Source: Thunnus maccoyii
Taxonomy: Eukaryota; Chordata; Actinopteri; Scombriformes; Scombridae
NCBI RefSeq assembly: GCF_910596095.1
Contig: NC_056554.1
Location: forward strand, 5,828,001 to 5,892,000
Reading direction: 5' to 3'
Length of the DNA: 64,000 nt
Part shown: positions 23,180 through 35,946 of the stretch, in pieces
Layout: the number at the start of each line of letters is the position of its first letter
Position numbering within the stretch: the first letter of the stretch is position 1
Made by a program: the position numbers and the translations under genes
The notes under the pieces: generated by a model
Database searches by the model: none
What the model was told of the DNA's origin: nothing
Seen by the model: the letters and a program-made list of their open reading frames with translations, nothing else

Positions 23180-24646
23180 CTACTGCTTTACTCTTGAGTA
23201 TACGCATTCAGCCTCGGTGTTGTTCCTCTGTCTTCTAGATCTGTTGATCTTGTGCTCCTTTAAAGCTGCGTAATGGATGTTTTCTTCATTTTGGTGACCC
23301 TGATCATAAAATATAGTAAATCACAATATTTGATAAAAATAGAAACAGATCCCAGAAAATAATTGTGCTTAAAATGTTTGAATGGTATTACAATAGTTTA
23401 TCTAAAAAAAGAAAAAGAACATACCTCTGCATTTGATGTGGAGGGAGCTGAAAATCTCACCTGAGACTCTGAGAAAGATCAAACAGTGAGCTTACTATAA
23501 TGCCATGTTCAATGAATACACATTGTCAACTACAAAGAATAGCAGTTATCATACCTTTACACTGGCAGCTGTTTCTTTTGTTGATCACATACAAAGCCAG
23601 TAAAACAACCAGGATGGTGGTGAATGTCAAAGCTCCACTTAACAAATACACAAGAGAATCCACCTCATCTGCAGAGAGCCAGACACCAGAAGACAGTAGA
23701 AAGCTTTTAGCTGTGTTATTTTTAGTTTAATACGGAGTTATACACTTATAAAAAAGGACAACCAGTGTTAGAAAAAGTTACTTACTGCCAACGTCCAGCT
23801 TGGTCCCGTTTCCAAACACTATCTGTCCACATGAGGCGACAGCACAGTAGTAGGTCCCAACATGAGAAAGATTCAGACTCTTCATTGGCAAGTTGTAGAC
23901 ACAGGTGTGTGTTTGTGTGTTGCTGTTCCTCTCACACTGATCATTCCTGCCTCCATGTGTGTAAATGATTCCTGGTTGAGATTCTTGAGAGTTTTTGAAC
24001 CAGTAAACACTGTGATTTCCATCATTACAGGTCCCAGTGTGTACTGTACAGTTCAGAGTCACAGAGCTCTCAGATGCCGACTGATGGACCAAAGCTTGGA
24101 TGTTCAAACCTGAACCCTTTACATTGACAATAGTTCCTTCTGCAAATTCAAACTTGGATGAGTAGCTGCTTGCGCAGTAGTAAGTAGCTGAGTCTGAGAT
24201 GCACAAATTTGTGATCTTCAAGTGATTTTTACCAGTTTCAGTATCCAGTGCGAAACGTGGATTGTTCTTCAATTCATCATGAAAAGTGCCATTACTTTCA
24301 TACTTGTAGTAGGTAGAGATGATTCTTGGTTTCTGTCCCAGAGTTTGCTTATACCAGTAAAGCCTTGCAACAACACCGTCATAGAAACATTGCAAAGTCA
24401 AGTTGTCCCCAGTATTAACAGATACAAAACTTCTCTCTTGACGAACAGATGAGGAGAATTTCACATCAGTCATCTGAGCTGAAGTAAAATGAAAGACAAA
24501 GAAAATTCACATTATAAACACATAATTAAAGGAGGAATAACTGCACATTTTAAAAGACACAAACTGGACTCATAAAAACACAACTCACCCATTTTCTGTC
24601 CCAATAACAGACATGTCAGAAAGAAAACAAACTCTGGAGATCTCAT
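23180..24646 (-). CDS. nitr: Novel immune-type receptor (N6)
   Basis: Exons are leader 24589-24646, fused V+I 23786-24478, transmembrane 23555-23668, linker 23425-23468 and tail 23180-23299. They give about 342 residues. V domain: LQCFYDG, YWYKQTLGQKPRI, DSATYYCASS, J-like FAEGT. I domain: six cysteines and VFGNGTKL. Compared with paralogs it lacks five residues (the IQPGG segment) just before SVTLNC, an in-frame loss. The membrane segment is also four codons shorter on its outer side and near its end. The tail has ITIM IHYAAL and ends ECVYSRVKQ, where arginine replaces the usual serine. Closest relative is N5. Likely an inhibitory receptor. Confidence 0.92.
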
Positions 24647-24720
24647 CGTGTTCAAATAGTCGGGCTGACTGAAAAGAATCTTGATCTTTTCTTCACTCTT
24701 AAGAGACAAGACTGTGTTTG

Positions 24721-24730
24721 ATTGGTCAAC
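24721..24730 (-). promoter_or_regulatory. CCAAT-type promoter element of N6
   Basis: ATTGGTCAAC, a one-base variant of the shared element, lies 75 bp upstream of the start codon and is followed by CAGAAGTGACAC. Confidence 0.5.
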
Positions 24731-24746
24731 CAGAAGTGACACTATG

Positions 24747-26244
24747 TGTCCTATTTAGGAAACATGATCACATGTTCACTGTCACCTTTAGTTTCAAGTT
24801 TGTTTCTTGAGACACGGTGAGAGCTAAATGAACTACATACAGTACAGATTCCTCATCTCTACATTAGCTTTAAAATCACTGAAATTTATGACCACATAGT
24901 ACACATGTATTCATACTGATCTAACTGACAGGACTTTAGAGGTTTGTTTAATATTTGGTTTGGTAAAATTAGTTTATTATCCATGGTCATAAGGAGATAA
25001 TATATTGATTAATTAACCATTGTTTGGTTTCAAGGTAATGTAACATTAATAAAAACATATAGTGGAGTTCAGCCACGCTCAGCCTCTGGCAGTGAACTGA
25101 TCTTTATTAGGAAGATGTGATTATTAATAACCACCTTAAGATGCCAGACATAGATATCAATAAACAAGTAATTAATAAACCCTATCACTAATATTTTGTG
25201 CAGTTTCTTCATACTTGACAATATTCTTGCCGCGCTGTAGACCAGAGAACACATGACTGTCATCTGTACTGCTGCAAAAAGACAGATTTGGACAATAAAT
25301 TAAAGGTCAAACGTACATAGAAAATAATTGAATACATTTCCCCCCTAATTATACTTGGATATGATTTTTGACTGCAAAAAAGGAAGACTTAAGCGACTTC
25401 AGTAGAAATTGATCTCACTGTGTGTTGTCTCTTCAGTAAGTCAGACGTTGTTTCTATATATAAAACTTGTTATTCTTGAAGGTGGCATTCTCTCAATACC
25501 ACCTTCGCCGGGATTGTCAGAAGAATTCTGAATGCAATCTCACTGTTGGAAATGTTTATCTGATGCTTGAGGAAACGGAGGGTTTGATGTGCTGTAGTTC
25601 TTCCCTTTGGAGTGATCTCTCTGAGTATCCTCAGCTCTTGGAACAGGTCCTGTAGGTTTATGTATGGAAATTCAGATGTGCTCAGCGAGTTACTCAGTCA
25701 GTGCCCTTGGAGATCAGTATCTTCCATTTCACACATTTCATCAGATTAAAAAGTAATCCAAACATTTTGTCCAACTCCTGCATTTGTGAAAAATTTGTTC
25801 AGAGAGCAATATGAGCCTGATTAGCTAGTCCGTTATATAGACTTGCTCTGGATGCAGATCTCTTTTTATGTGACATTTATTTTCACTGGACAGATAGAAA
25901 ATTTGCTTTGAAGTATGTTTCATTCAAAACTAACTGTATTGCGAGGCCATAAAAGGTGCAAGGCCCTGTACAGTCGCACCATTTGCACACCGTTTGACGT
26001 CTATGACCATTGCTATGGTCTGGGCTCCAGTCAAGGATATAAAAGCAAAAAGCGTATTTGTAGTGTAGAGTTTAGAGTTCAACAGCTCTCAGAGTGATGA
26101 CTGTTTCATTTCTTTTCTTTGCGTTCTATGTACTGTATGTATGTGAAAAATCTGTAATTTATTTACTACAGCCTCATGTGTTATAGATTCTGTTTAATTT
26201 TCTTACATAGTAATGATTAATACACCTACTTTATTACATCTTTT
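24747..26244. other. Intergenic region between N6 and the LINE
   Basis: No gene is seen. The block near 25065-25130 (GTGGAGTTCAGCC, GCTCAGCCT) resembles 16625-16670, 31140-31170 and 60700-60720, so it is part of the duplicated NITR 5' flank. The rest looks unique. Confidence 0.35.
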
Positions 26245-27365
26245 ACTCATGAAGACCTTTGAGAGGCTGTTTCTCCAGCACCTCAGGCCCCTGGTACACG
26301 ACTGCCTGGATCTACTGCAGTTTGTGTACCAGGCTGACATCAGTGTTGAGGATGCTGTCATTTACCTGCTGCACAGAGCTTACACACACCTGGAAAAACC
26401 ACAAAGCACTGTGACGATCATGTTCTTCTCCACTGCTTTCAACACCATCCAACCTCTCCAGCTGGCTGAGAAGCTCTCTGTGGGTCAGGTGGACCAGGAC
26501 CTTGTGGCCTGGATTACAGACTACCTCACCAACAGACCGCAGTATGAAAGGCTGCAAGGCTGCTTGTCAGACATGGTGACGAGCAACACTGGCGCACCCC
26601 AAGGAACTGTACTGTCACCATTTTTGTTCACCCTCTACACCTCTGACTTATGCTTTGACTCAGATGTTCTCAGATGATTCCTCCAATGTCGACTGTATCA
26701 CACATGACAAGGAGGAGGAGTACAGAGACTTAGTCAAGAACTTCATAGGATGGTGTGACAGCAGCCACCCTCAGCTCAACACTGGGAAAACCAAGGAGCT
26801 GGTGGTGGACTTCCGGCACAGAAAGAAGCCCCCCACCCCTGTCGTCATAAGTCGGGGATGGAGATGGTGGACACCTACAACTTCCTAGGGGTGCAACTCA
26901 CCAACAAACTAGAGGGCCTGTAGAGGGCCTCAGACAACACTGAGGCCCTCAGACAACACTGAGGCCCTCTACAGGAAAGACAGAGCAGGCTGTTCTTTCT
27001 GAGGAGGCTCAGGTCCTTCAATGTGTGCACTAGGCTGCTACAGATGTTCTGCCAGTCTGTAGTGGCCAGCGTTAAAGGGACTTGTGGTGCCAACAAACTG
27101 GGCAAGCTGGTGAGGAAGGCCAGCTCTGTGGTGGGGATGGAACTGGACAGTGTGGAGGCAGTAACAGAGAAGAGTATGAGAAGGAAGCTGAAAACTACCA
27201 TGGACCACCACTCTCATCCTCTCTATGTTGAGCTGAGGCAGCTCAGGAGCATGTTCAGCCACAGACTCATCCAGCCACGTGCCTCTAAGTGCTTAGGGGG
27301 CTCTTTGTGCCATCAGCCATCAGACTCCACAACACCACAGCACCCAGTATCTCCTACCTCCACTG
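26245..27365 (+). mobile_element. LINE fragment, CR1/L2 group (reverse transcriptase 3' half)
   Basis: On the plus strand, opposite the NITR genes, successive frames give reverse transcriptase motifs: YLLHRAYTHLEKP, FSTAFNTIQP, AWITDYLTNRPQY, GAPQGTVLSPFLFTLYTSDL, then FSDDSS for the catalytic centre and LNTGKTKELVVDFRHRKKPP. The C-terminal region follows with FNVCTRLLQMFCQSVVASV and KLVRKASSVVGMELDSVE. The 5' part with the endonuclease is missing and the frame shifts more than once, so it is a dead, 5'-truncated copy. A palindromic insert lies at 26917-26975. No target duplication was identified. Group assignment is from motif resemblance only. Confidence 0.8.
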
Positions 27366-27370
27366 ATTGA

Positions 27371-28204
27371 GACTCAAAACCATACACCACTCACAGTTAA
27401 ACTATCACATGTTGCATGTGTTCAACCTGAAACCAAAGCAATCTGTATGAATAGATACCACGATGGTGAGGTTGAACAGGCTTTTGTCTTATAAATCACC
27501 CTCATCAGGACAGTTTAATCTTGTGAGTAGAATCTGTTGTAGATCTTATTTTCATTGACTCGTATTAAGTTGAATTTAAATTGGATCTCTTTTTTTTTTT
27601 AATCACATTTGATTATAAAATCTAGGATTTTTTTTACATCATTCTGGTTGAAATATATTTTTAAATGTCTGCTTTTATTTGCTTTTACTTTGTTGTTCTG
27701 TCTTTTGCTATCAGTTATATTTTAAGTAGTATTTCAAGTGGACAGCAGTATCGCAGTTTCCATACATGTTACCTGAAAAGGACTGCACTATTATGGGATG
27801 TTGAAGGGGTCTTTATCTTAGGGAGCATGTATGTGAGAGTACAAAGACTTCTACATCCTGCTGAAAACCACAAAGCATGTTGCACTAAAAGAGATACAAA
27901 GCAAAAAAGATTAGAGATAAGGGTCAACAGGTCTCAGAGTGACTGGAATTCAGACAGACTTTACTGTAACCACATTATCAGTAGAATGAAGTTGTAGGGC
28001 CTCATGTTTTCAGAAAGAACGCCAGTTGTTGGGATATCTTGGCCTTTCCCAGGTGCTGTCTCAGCTCATCAGTCAGATCAAAAACTTGGACATAAAGTCA
28101 GTTGAAAATCTTTTTGTGCCATTTTACTTTGAAACCAAAATGATGAGTGCAAACAGCTTATAATAAATAAATATGATCAAAGTTGTATTTGACAAAAACA
28201 TTAT
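27371..28204. other. Intergenic, duplicated flank
   Basis: No gene is seen. The block 27795-27960 (TCTTTATCTTA, CTACATCCTGCTGAAAACCAC, CAACAGGTCTC) matches 54810-54950 and, less well, 50440-50600. This is part of the ancient NITR duplication unit. Confidence 0.4.
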
Positions 28205-28210
28205 ATTAGT

Positions 28211-28341
28211 GTCGCATGTAGCTCAATTGGTAGAAGCTGGTGCTCCTTAAGACACTGAAATCCATGTTGCTCGCAATGTACATGTATGGGAAAATATAAG
28301 GTGTGCTTGAAAAAAGGGTCTGCCAGATGACTGTAATATAT
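28211..28341 (+). mobile_element. tRNA-derived SINE, decayed
   Basis: It opens GTCGCATGTAGCTCAATTGG, like the A box of a tRNA promoter. It ends GGTCTGCCAGATGACTGTAA, a tail seen in many fish SINEs. The B box is not clear. No function is expected. Confidence 0.6.
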
Positions 28342-29366
28342 TGTACTGCAGTCAATGGGGCCAAATGTTACAATACATTGGCTATTAAAAAACAACAGCA
28401 TGAGAATTTTAAATTACATTTTTACCAATTTGTTGAGATTTTGACCTTTGTCACTGTGTGGTAACAGCCTTTTTCTACTTCTTTGGAAACAAAATATGGT
28501 TCCAGTTGTACTTGGGTTCTGACATTAGTTAACATTCAGTAAATATTTGTAATGGTTAACATTTTTACTAGATTCCTCCATCATTGAGCCACTCAGCTTT
28601 TATGTTTTATGAACATTCATTCAGTTTAAGAGGAAAATTTGCATCCTAAGCAATTTTCAGCAACCACAACAGCAGTTGTATTAGAAGAGAGCTGTCATCA
28701 ATTGTTAAGACTACTTTGTCTTTTTTCCTTTTGTCCATGCAGCACAGTGGAGAGAATGTGTATCGGTATCTGCACCTGGCCAGAGACGAGTGAGACCAGC
28801 CACATGCTTTATCCAGTACACAAAGCATTGTGAGTCAGAGGTACCACTACCAGAGCTTAAACATAACGCAAACATTGTCTCAAGTGTTCCATGGTTAGAT
28901 TTATTTCATCATTACTGACACAAAACGTTCATGGAACAGCACAATGCAGTTAATCAGGTTAAAACTTATTGAAGATAAAACACAAATAATACCATTTTTT
29001 CCCGTCATGTTCCTCATAACCAAACAGTAGCTTGTTGTACAGCATAAATGAATCTGGCCTTCTAAATGTACTTTTGTAATAGCAAAAAGAATATGATTTT
29101 TAATAATATATATAACATATGAATATGATTCAAGATACATGTTTTTTAAGAAAACAGCAGAGACATCCTGTAGATAAACTTTAAAGCACACTTACAAGCA
29201 ACGAAGAGACTAGAGAGTCCTGAATGTGCAAATTACTAAACCCTACCAGAACACAGAGAATCTCATCTTTTGACTGCAGATCAAGAGGCACATTCCTTTA
29301 TGTAGAGCTTTATCTAAGACAACAATACACAATAAACAAGATTCTAAGAAACCTTATTCACAAGTT
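28342..29366. other. 3' flank of N7
   Basis: No gene is seen. The block 29155-29285 shares the ACATCCT and ATCTCATCTTTTGACTGCAGA phrases with the flanks of N12 and N13, so it is NITR 3' flank. Confidence 0.4.
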
Positions 29367-30884
29367 CTACATCTTTACACTGGAGTACACACATTCATTC
29401 TGGGAGTTGTTCCTCACTCCTCTTGATCTGTTTGCCACGTTTGCATTTAAAGCAGCATAATGGAGGTTGTCTGAGTCTTGGTTACCCTGCTAACAAAATA
29501 TATAAAAGTAAATCACACTGCAATTAAAACAATGTCCACAACACAATTAATTGTTGTGCTATAAAAAAGTGGTTAAATAGCAATTCAACAGTTAATCAAA
29601 ACTGCATTCACCTCTGCATCTGCTTTGGACGGAGCTGAAAATCCATGTTGAGGCTCTGATTGTGAAACAGAAAATGCTCTTTTATTCAAAAGCCAAATTC
29701 AGTGAATACAAGCTGTTATAAACAAGCAGAATCATTTGCCTGTACCTGACTGGCAGCTGTTTCTCTTCTTCATCTTGTACACTGAGAAAGCCAATAAAAC
29801 GCTGAGGATGGTGGTGAACGCCAAAGTTCCACTCAAGAAATACACCAAGACAAGACAAGAGTCCACACCATCTACTGAGAGCCAGATATCAGAAACAGAG
29901 CTTTCAGCATGTTTTCAGTTTTTATCTTAAGCTTGATGAGGGAGTAAGACTGTATCAAATGGGACAACGTCTCCTAAAAAGTTACTTACACTCAAAGTCC
30001 AGCTTGGTCCCGTCTCCAAACAGTATCTGTCCACATGAGGCGACAGCACAGTAGTAGGTCCCAGTATGAGAAAGATTCAGACTCTTCATTGGCAAGTTGT
30101 AGACACAGGTGTGTGTTTGTGTGTTGCTGTTCATCTCACACTGATTATTCCTGCCTCCATGTGTGTAAATGATTCCTGGATGAGATTCTTGGGAGTTTTT
30201 GAACCAGTAAACACTGTGTTCTCCATCATCACAGGTCCCAGTGTGTACTGTACAGTTCAGAGTCACAGAGCCTCCTGGCTGGATGCTCTCAGATGCTGAA
30301 TGATGGACCAAAGCTTGGATGTTCAAACCTGAACTCTTTACACTGAGAGTAGTGCCCTCCAAAAATTCTATCTTGTTTAAATAGCTACTAACACAGTAGT
30401 AAGTAGCTGAGTCTGAAATGTGCAAATCTGTGATCCTCAAGTTATTTTTACCGTTTTCAGTATCCAGTGTGAAGCGAGGATTGTTGTTGAATTCATCATG
30501 AAACGTGGTGATTACCTCATATTTTTGGAAGGTGGAGATGAGCCTTGGTTTCTGTCCCAGAGTTTGTTTATACCAGTAAAGCTTTGCAACAACACCTTCA
30601 CAGAAGCACTGCAAAGTCGTGTCATCACCAACATTAGCTGATATAAAACCATTGTCTTGACGAACAGATGAGGAGAATTTCAGATCAGTCACCTGAGCTG
30701 AAGTGAAATAAGAGACAAAGTAAATGTATAGTTAATTGAATGTGATAGAATTCAACATAATCAGTTAATATTTGAAAACCAACAACTCTAACAGATAAAA
30801 GTTGGAATCACAAACACGTAACTCACCCATTTTCCCCAAGAACAGACATGTGAGATAGAAAGCAAACACTGGAGATGTCATCAT
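29367..30884 (-). CDS. nitr: Novel immune-type receptor (N7)
   Basis: Exons are leader 30827-30884, fused V+I 29990-30697, transmembrane 29746-29871, linker 29612-29655 and tail 29367-29486. They give about 351 residues. Two ATGs in frame open the leader; the upper one is used here. V domain: LQCFCEG, YWYKQTLGQKPRL, DSATYYCVSS, J-like FLEGT. I domain: six cysteines, LFGDGTKL. The membrane segment VYFLSGTLAFTTILSVLLAF is followed by KMKKRN. The tail has ITIM LHYAAL and ends ECVYSSVKM, with methionine where paralogs have glutamine. The V+I exon is identical to that of N8, while the transmembrane, linker and tail exons differ, so the two proteins would share one ectodomain on different stems. 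Likely inhibitory. Confidence 0.92.
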
Positions 30885-31137
30885 GTTCAACTTGCTGTGT
30901 GAAATGAAAAGATCATTTACTTTTCTCCACTCCTCATAGACAAGACTGCGTTTGATTGGCCAATCTGAAGTGACACTGTATAGGAAACATGATCACGTGT
31001 TCACTGCCACATGTGCTTGTTTTTTGAGAAGATTCACATGGTGAGAGACATATGAAGAACATAAAGGCTCGTCTTTGATTTGATTTGAAATCACTGAAAA
31101 ATAAACAACCAAGAAATATCCAATATAAACACAGCAG
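29921..31137. repeat. Gene-conversion tract, donor or acceptor (N7 side)
   Basis: Read side by side, this 1217-bp stretch is base-for-base identical to 36482-37698. It covers the V+I exon, first intron, leader and promoter. Immediately outside, 7-bp indels appear on both sides. Farther out, the flanks differ by roughly two percent. Confidence 0.8.
30955..30964 (-). promoter_or_regulatory. CCAAT-type promoter element of N7
   Basis: ATTGGCCAAT lies 71 bp upstream of the start codon, followed by CTGAAGTGACACTGTATAGG and GATCACGTGTTCAC. Confidence 0.55.
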
Positions 31138-34100
31138 ACACAGTGGAGTCTATTTATGCTCAATATTTGATAATAAACAGGTAACAAAAACTAATTTGAG
31201 CAATTCATCCATACTTGATACATTGTTAAAGCTGTAATCTGGAGAAACAACACTGCACTCTGTGCTGTATTTGAGAGACATTTTTCTACATTATACATAC
31301 AAGATATGATTGGCTGCATGATTAATGAAAATAAGATCACAATGTTGATTCAGGCTCTATGCAATCTCATTTTTATGAGACAATGATTCGGCTGTGTCTG
31401 CATTAGTGTGGAGATCCAGTACATCATGAGAGAGGCAGAGAGCAACAAAAATGTGTTAGAGTCACTGAAACCCAGAAATGGTGAGGAAGGACAAATAAAT
31501 GTGTCCTCCATAGTTGTGACAAAAATGATGTGATTGTAGTGTAAGAGGTTTTTTACAGTCTGTTATGTGGAACTGGATTCACAGATGATGATGACGGTCA
31601 AAAGCACCTACGTTACAACCACTGGAAAAGTCACAAAACATCCAGGAAAACTTAAGCTGAAAATTCTTTTTAAACAACCGCTTAAACAATCATAGCTGGA
31701 GCCTTAAAAAGACTACAGAGGCTCTGACTTATTACCTAATGTGAGCTTAAGATATGATTCTGGTCAACACTACAAAAAAAATAAAGTATTTGCAAAAAAA
31801 TTACTACTCAGTGCCTTTCTACTACTGTCCTTCATGCTGTGCTACCTGCCGTAACTTTACACTACTTGAGGAAGAAATGCGAAAACAGCAATTTATGATC
31901 AAGCTGAACTATGGAACAAAATGTGAGACCTACAGTTTGTTTTTGTTAGCAATGTCTTTATCATGAATGGTCTGCATCTACTAAAAGGTGAGGCAATACT
32001 TAAACTTTTTATTGTTTAATTATTTTTCCCAGTGTTCTGTATCTGTTTCAAGACATTATTGTATTCCTCAGTTTAATTAAAGTTTCTGTATGTAGGAATC
32101 AGAAATTCCTTCTCATTCGTGACATCTGTGGACGTTTAATGAGGTGCAGTCAACATCCTGTTTGCAGGGTGAGACTATTACAGGTGATGTCTTTTTCCTG
32201 CTTACCCTTTTCATAATTACATAAAAGATCTCTAATGTTGTGTTTTTCACTGAGTTTCAGCAAAGTATCTCTCACCCCCAGTCAGTCAGCCCCCCTCCTG
32301 CACTGTATGTACATGCACTCACTCGCTCACTTGCTCACACATAAACACACACAGAGGCTCCTGCTGTGATGTGGCTGCTGGCTGGTGAGAGCCAATCTGC
32401 ACCATCCAACCTGCAAAAATATGTGTTAATTAACCGCCCAAACCATGTAAGACATGGGCACCTGGTTATGTTTTAAACTGGGGGAGCAAGCTTGGAGAGA
32501 GGGGGATGAGGGTGAGTATTTGGGTTCCTCCCCCAGAAAAAAATTGTAATTTAACACAAATTTCCTGCATTCCTACACCAGCTAACCTCTTGGATTAAGT
32601 CAAACAACAACACCTGCACTAGTCTAGATTAGTTAGATTGAGGGTGCTATGAAAACCAAGAATGCATCAAGAACAGAGCAGTATATAATTAGGTGGATGA
32701 GGACAGGAAATGATTATCAAACATTATGTAGCCTAACATGGTAGTAGGTTGCAGGCTACTAGGCCATCTTCAAGGTCAGACAAGGACAAAGAATTTATAT
32801 AAATGAAATAGTCTTACAACACATCACTATATGATTTGGATAATTAAACCTGGTTAAACAATGTGAAACCTGAGGGTTGCTATTCTTCCAAGTCTAACAG
32901 CTGCAACAAAGCACTGTTGGATCTGACAGGAGTGTGTTTGGTTATTAGTAATAATTCATAATTATCAGAGATAAGTATAAAAATGAAAATCAAGAAATTA
33001 TTCATATTAATTAATAATACTTGGCACCAACTGTTAGAGAGCCTCATACGAGGACACCAACTTTTGGATCTGTGCGGAGCACGGCTGGTTATTACAAATA
33101 ATTAATAATTAGCAGAGATAATTGTTCATTATAAAAATTCATAAAATTATTAATATGAATTAATAATTACGGGGCACCATCTGGGACCAATAACCAAACA
33201 ATAAGGTAGTCTGTAAAAGAAAACTGAATAACAGGTTATCATTTGATGTATTTCTTCAATATAGCATACATGTTTCAGACAGTGTTTAAGTTCAGTTTAG
33301 TGTTGGTTTGTGTTTCACACATGTTCTAAATTCTTCTGTGCCATGTCTATTCTAAACTTAGTTCTTTGCTGTGTAAGATGAGGCAGTTGTGTGTCTAACA
33401 GTTAAGTTTATTTTGTTATACTTTTACCTGAGCCAGTGATAAGATAAACTGTAGTTATGTAGATGTTTATGTGTAAAACTGATAAGCTTTAGAGGATAGT
33501 GTGGTTTGTCCTTAATTTAATATAGTAGTAATGTTATTTTGTGATGCTACTTGGTGCATACTTATGTACTGTCATATATGGTCGTGAAGAAAGTCTGTTC
33601 CTAGGTTAGCTGAACTTTTGACTTATGTTTCTATCTGAGGGTTGGTTGCTGACCTGTAAGGTTAGTAAACAGATGTCTTAAATTCTGTACGAGCAGTATT
33701 TAAGGGACTGGTTAAGTGCCAACCTTTCAGACAAAGAAAAGATAGCTAGGTGGTATGTATCTTTATCTCCAGAACTATGATGCATTATACTTCTGATTGT
33801 ATTATTTGATTACACTATTTCAGAACCTGACAATGCTCTCTTTGTGTGTTTATTGAGTCATCAGCAATGTCCCATTACAAGTCTCATAAAAGAGTTCACC
33901 TAGAATGTTAATATTTGAGGGATATCAACATTCACAGGTGAACAAAGAAGGTTTGAATTCGAACTCTGACTCTCTCAATCAGCTATTTCTCACAATATCT
34001 AAAGACAATAAGGACAAAAGGCTTCTCTTTAAAGATATAAAAGTGTTTATTAAACAATAGCAGAGTTAACATAGTTAGCAGATGACTTGATCAATAAATC

Positions 34101-35946
34101 ACTATCTTAAAATCTAATTCTACATAAGCAAATATACATCTATGTACAGTGAAAACGGGAGCGGGAGCGTGTATATTTGTGTGTGTGTGTGGCAAGATGG
34201 TGACGTGATGATGTGGTGTGTGAGTTTAGATGGCGGACATGACTATGAGAGGAAGTCACATCACGCGAGAACCAAATGGTGGAAGTGACCACAGTGTTTT
34301 GGTTAGAACAATAGCAAGATGGCACCGCCTACAAGTTGGCGTCTCTAAACTCACTCACTTCTGTGTAAAAGACACTTATCTGATGGTAGATAATGAGGGG
34401 CAGAGCAGCGCTGTGTCCCACGCTATCTGATAGTCAGATGTGTAAGAAGATGTGTGTGCGTATGTATGTGTGTGCATGCGTGTGTTAGTAACATGAGAAG
34501 GAAGAAAAGCGACTGTTGGGGGGAGGGGGGGGAGAAGCGGTTTCTTTTTCCACAGAGAGCATGTGTACAGACGGCAGTCTGTAATGCACGTTGTTTGATT
34601 TCTGATCGACAAAGCAACTAACTTTCTCACTCAAATGATGAACACAACTAAACAGGCAGCAAACTTCAAATACTCCTCAGAGTAAAGCAGCTCAAAGGGA
34701 CTCAGTGGTCCGTCAATTCAAAACAACAAACATGAGCAATAAAGCTTAAAAAGCTAAAACCAACAACACACAATCTAACACTGTCTCTGCCCAGACTTAC
34801 ACCTCGTACTTGGTCACTTCAGAAAGCAAGCAGGGTGTGTGTTTCAGTCCGTCTTTGGTCCAGCTCGGTTCCTCGGCTCGGATGCTGACGGGGCCGTCCT
34901 CGCGCTCTGTCGGCGGGTTTCATGACAAGCTGATCCTCGGTGGCATGGCAGAGAAAACAGCAGAGTCGACTTCGTTGAAGAAGAGCGGGGCAGAGAAGTT
35001 ATCCGTGTCTTTGTGAAGAAATCCTTTTCTTCCTTCTGCAGGCAGTGAGAGCGCTGGGATCTGCTCTCGGATCTGGTGATGTGTATGGCCTTATCATTTA
35101 TTTTCAATTTTGTGCCCACACTGCCAACTAATTTCCTTCTGGAATAATATCGGTTATCAAATACTTCAGATAGATGTAAAATATCAAAGGTGTCATGTTT
35201 ATTTGTTACTATGAATTAGAAAATCTTTAATAAAGGCACAACTGAAACTCTCATTTTCACATGAACAGTAATATTGTAAACTAATAGTCTTCCTGTGCCA
35301 TTTTATTTTTGGTACCAGAACAATTAAGTTTCATCACTCACCCACTCAGTGGGGTGGTTGAGATCAAACATATGCTTTTTATGATAAACATGGTGCCGCT
35401 GCTGCAACAACACCTTCACTCTTGCATGAAGAAACACAAGTTACTCTTATCAAAGATTGAACACACGCACACATATTGTCTCATGGTTAAAGTTAGATGA
35501 TGTTTATTTGATTATTAATATAAAATGCACACACAATTCAGAAACACATACATGAGTTGGTTAAAAAACAATGAGGATAAAACACAAAAGTTCAACACAA
35601 GCTTGATCCTAGAAGCCCACAAGTAACTTCTACAGCATTGATCAAACCAACCTTTAACATTTACTGGTTAAGACACAAAAAATCATTATATTCATACAGT
35701 ATGTACTAAATATGAACTTAGATACACAGTTTATTTGCACAAAACAAAGTAACATTGTGCAGATATTCTGATTCAGACCACACAAAAAATAGAGTATTCT
35801 AACAATACCAAAGCAGAGCAAGAGATTTAAGAAGTTATAAAACACTTTCTTTCAAATTTAAAAACTAAATCCATGTTACACCCTCAAAGAGACACTACAA
35901 CATAATGTCTTATGCACAAAGTACAAATGAAACATGTCCAGTTCTA
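31138..35946. repeat. Young tandem duplication unit, first intergenic copy
   Basis: No gene is seen. The stretch is repeated at 37699-41238 with scattered substitutions. This copy has two segments the other lacks: about 32164-32750 (bounded by TGCAGG at each end) and 33201-33887. The part 32930-33200 (AATTAATAATTA blocks, GGCACCATCTGGGACC) and 33900-35110 look like interspersed repeats of undetermined class, perhaps LTR-derived. (GT)n runs lie near 34178 and 34450. Plus-strand frames near 34810-35016 recur in the second copy but lack gene features. Confidence 0.65.

Noticed and set aside
33201-33887. Possible solo LTR in the first duplication unit
   Set aside because: The segment is missing from the sister copy, but I see no clear terminal repeats or target duplication. 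A deletion in the sister copy explains it as well.
34810-35016. Plus-strand frame repeated at 40101-40307, and the minus-strand frames opposite it
   Set aside because: They recur only because the flank is duplicated. There is no start context, splice or domain evidence, and the surroundings look like an interspersed repeat.
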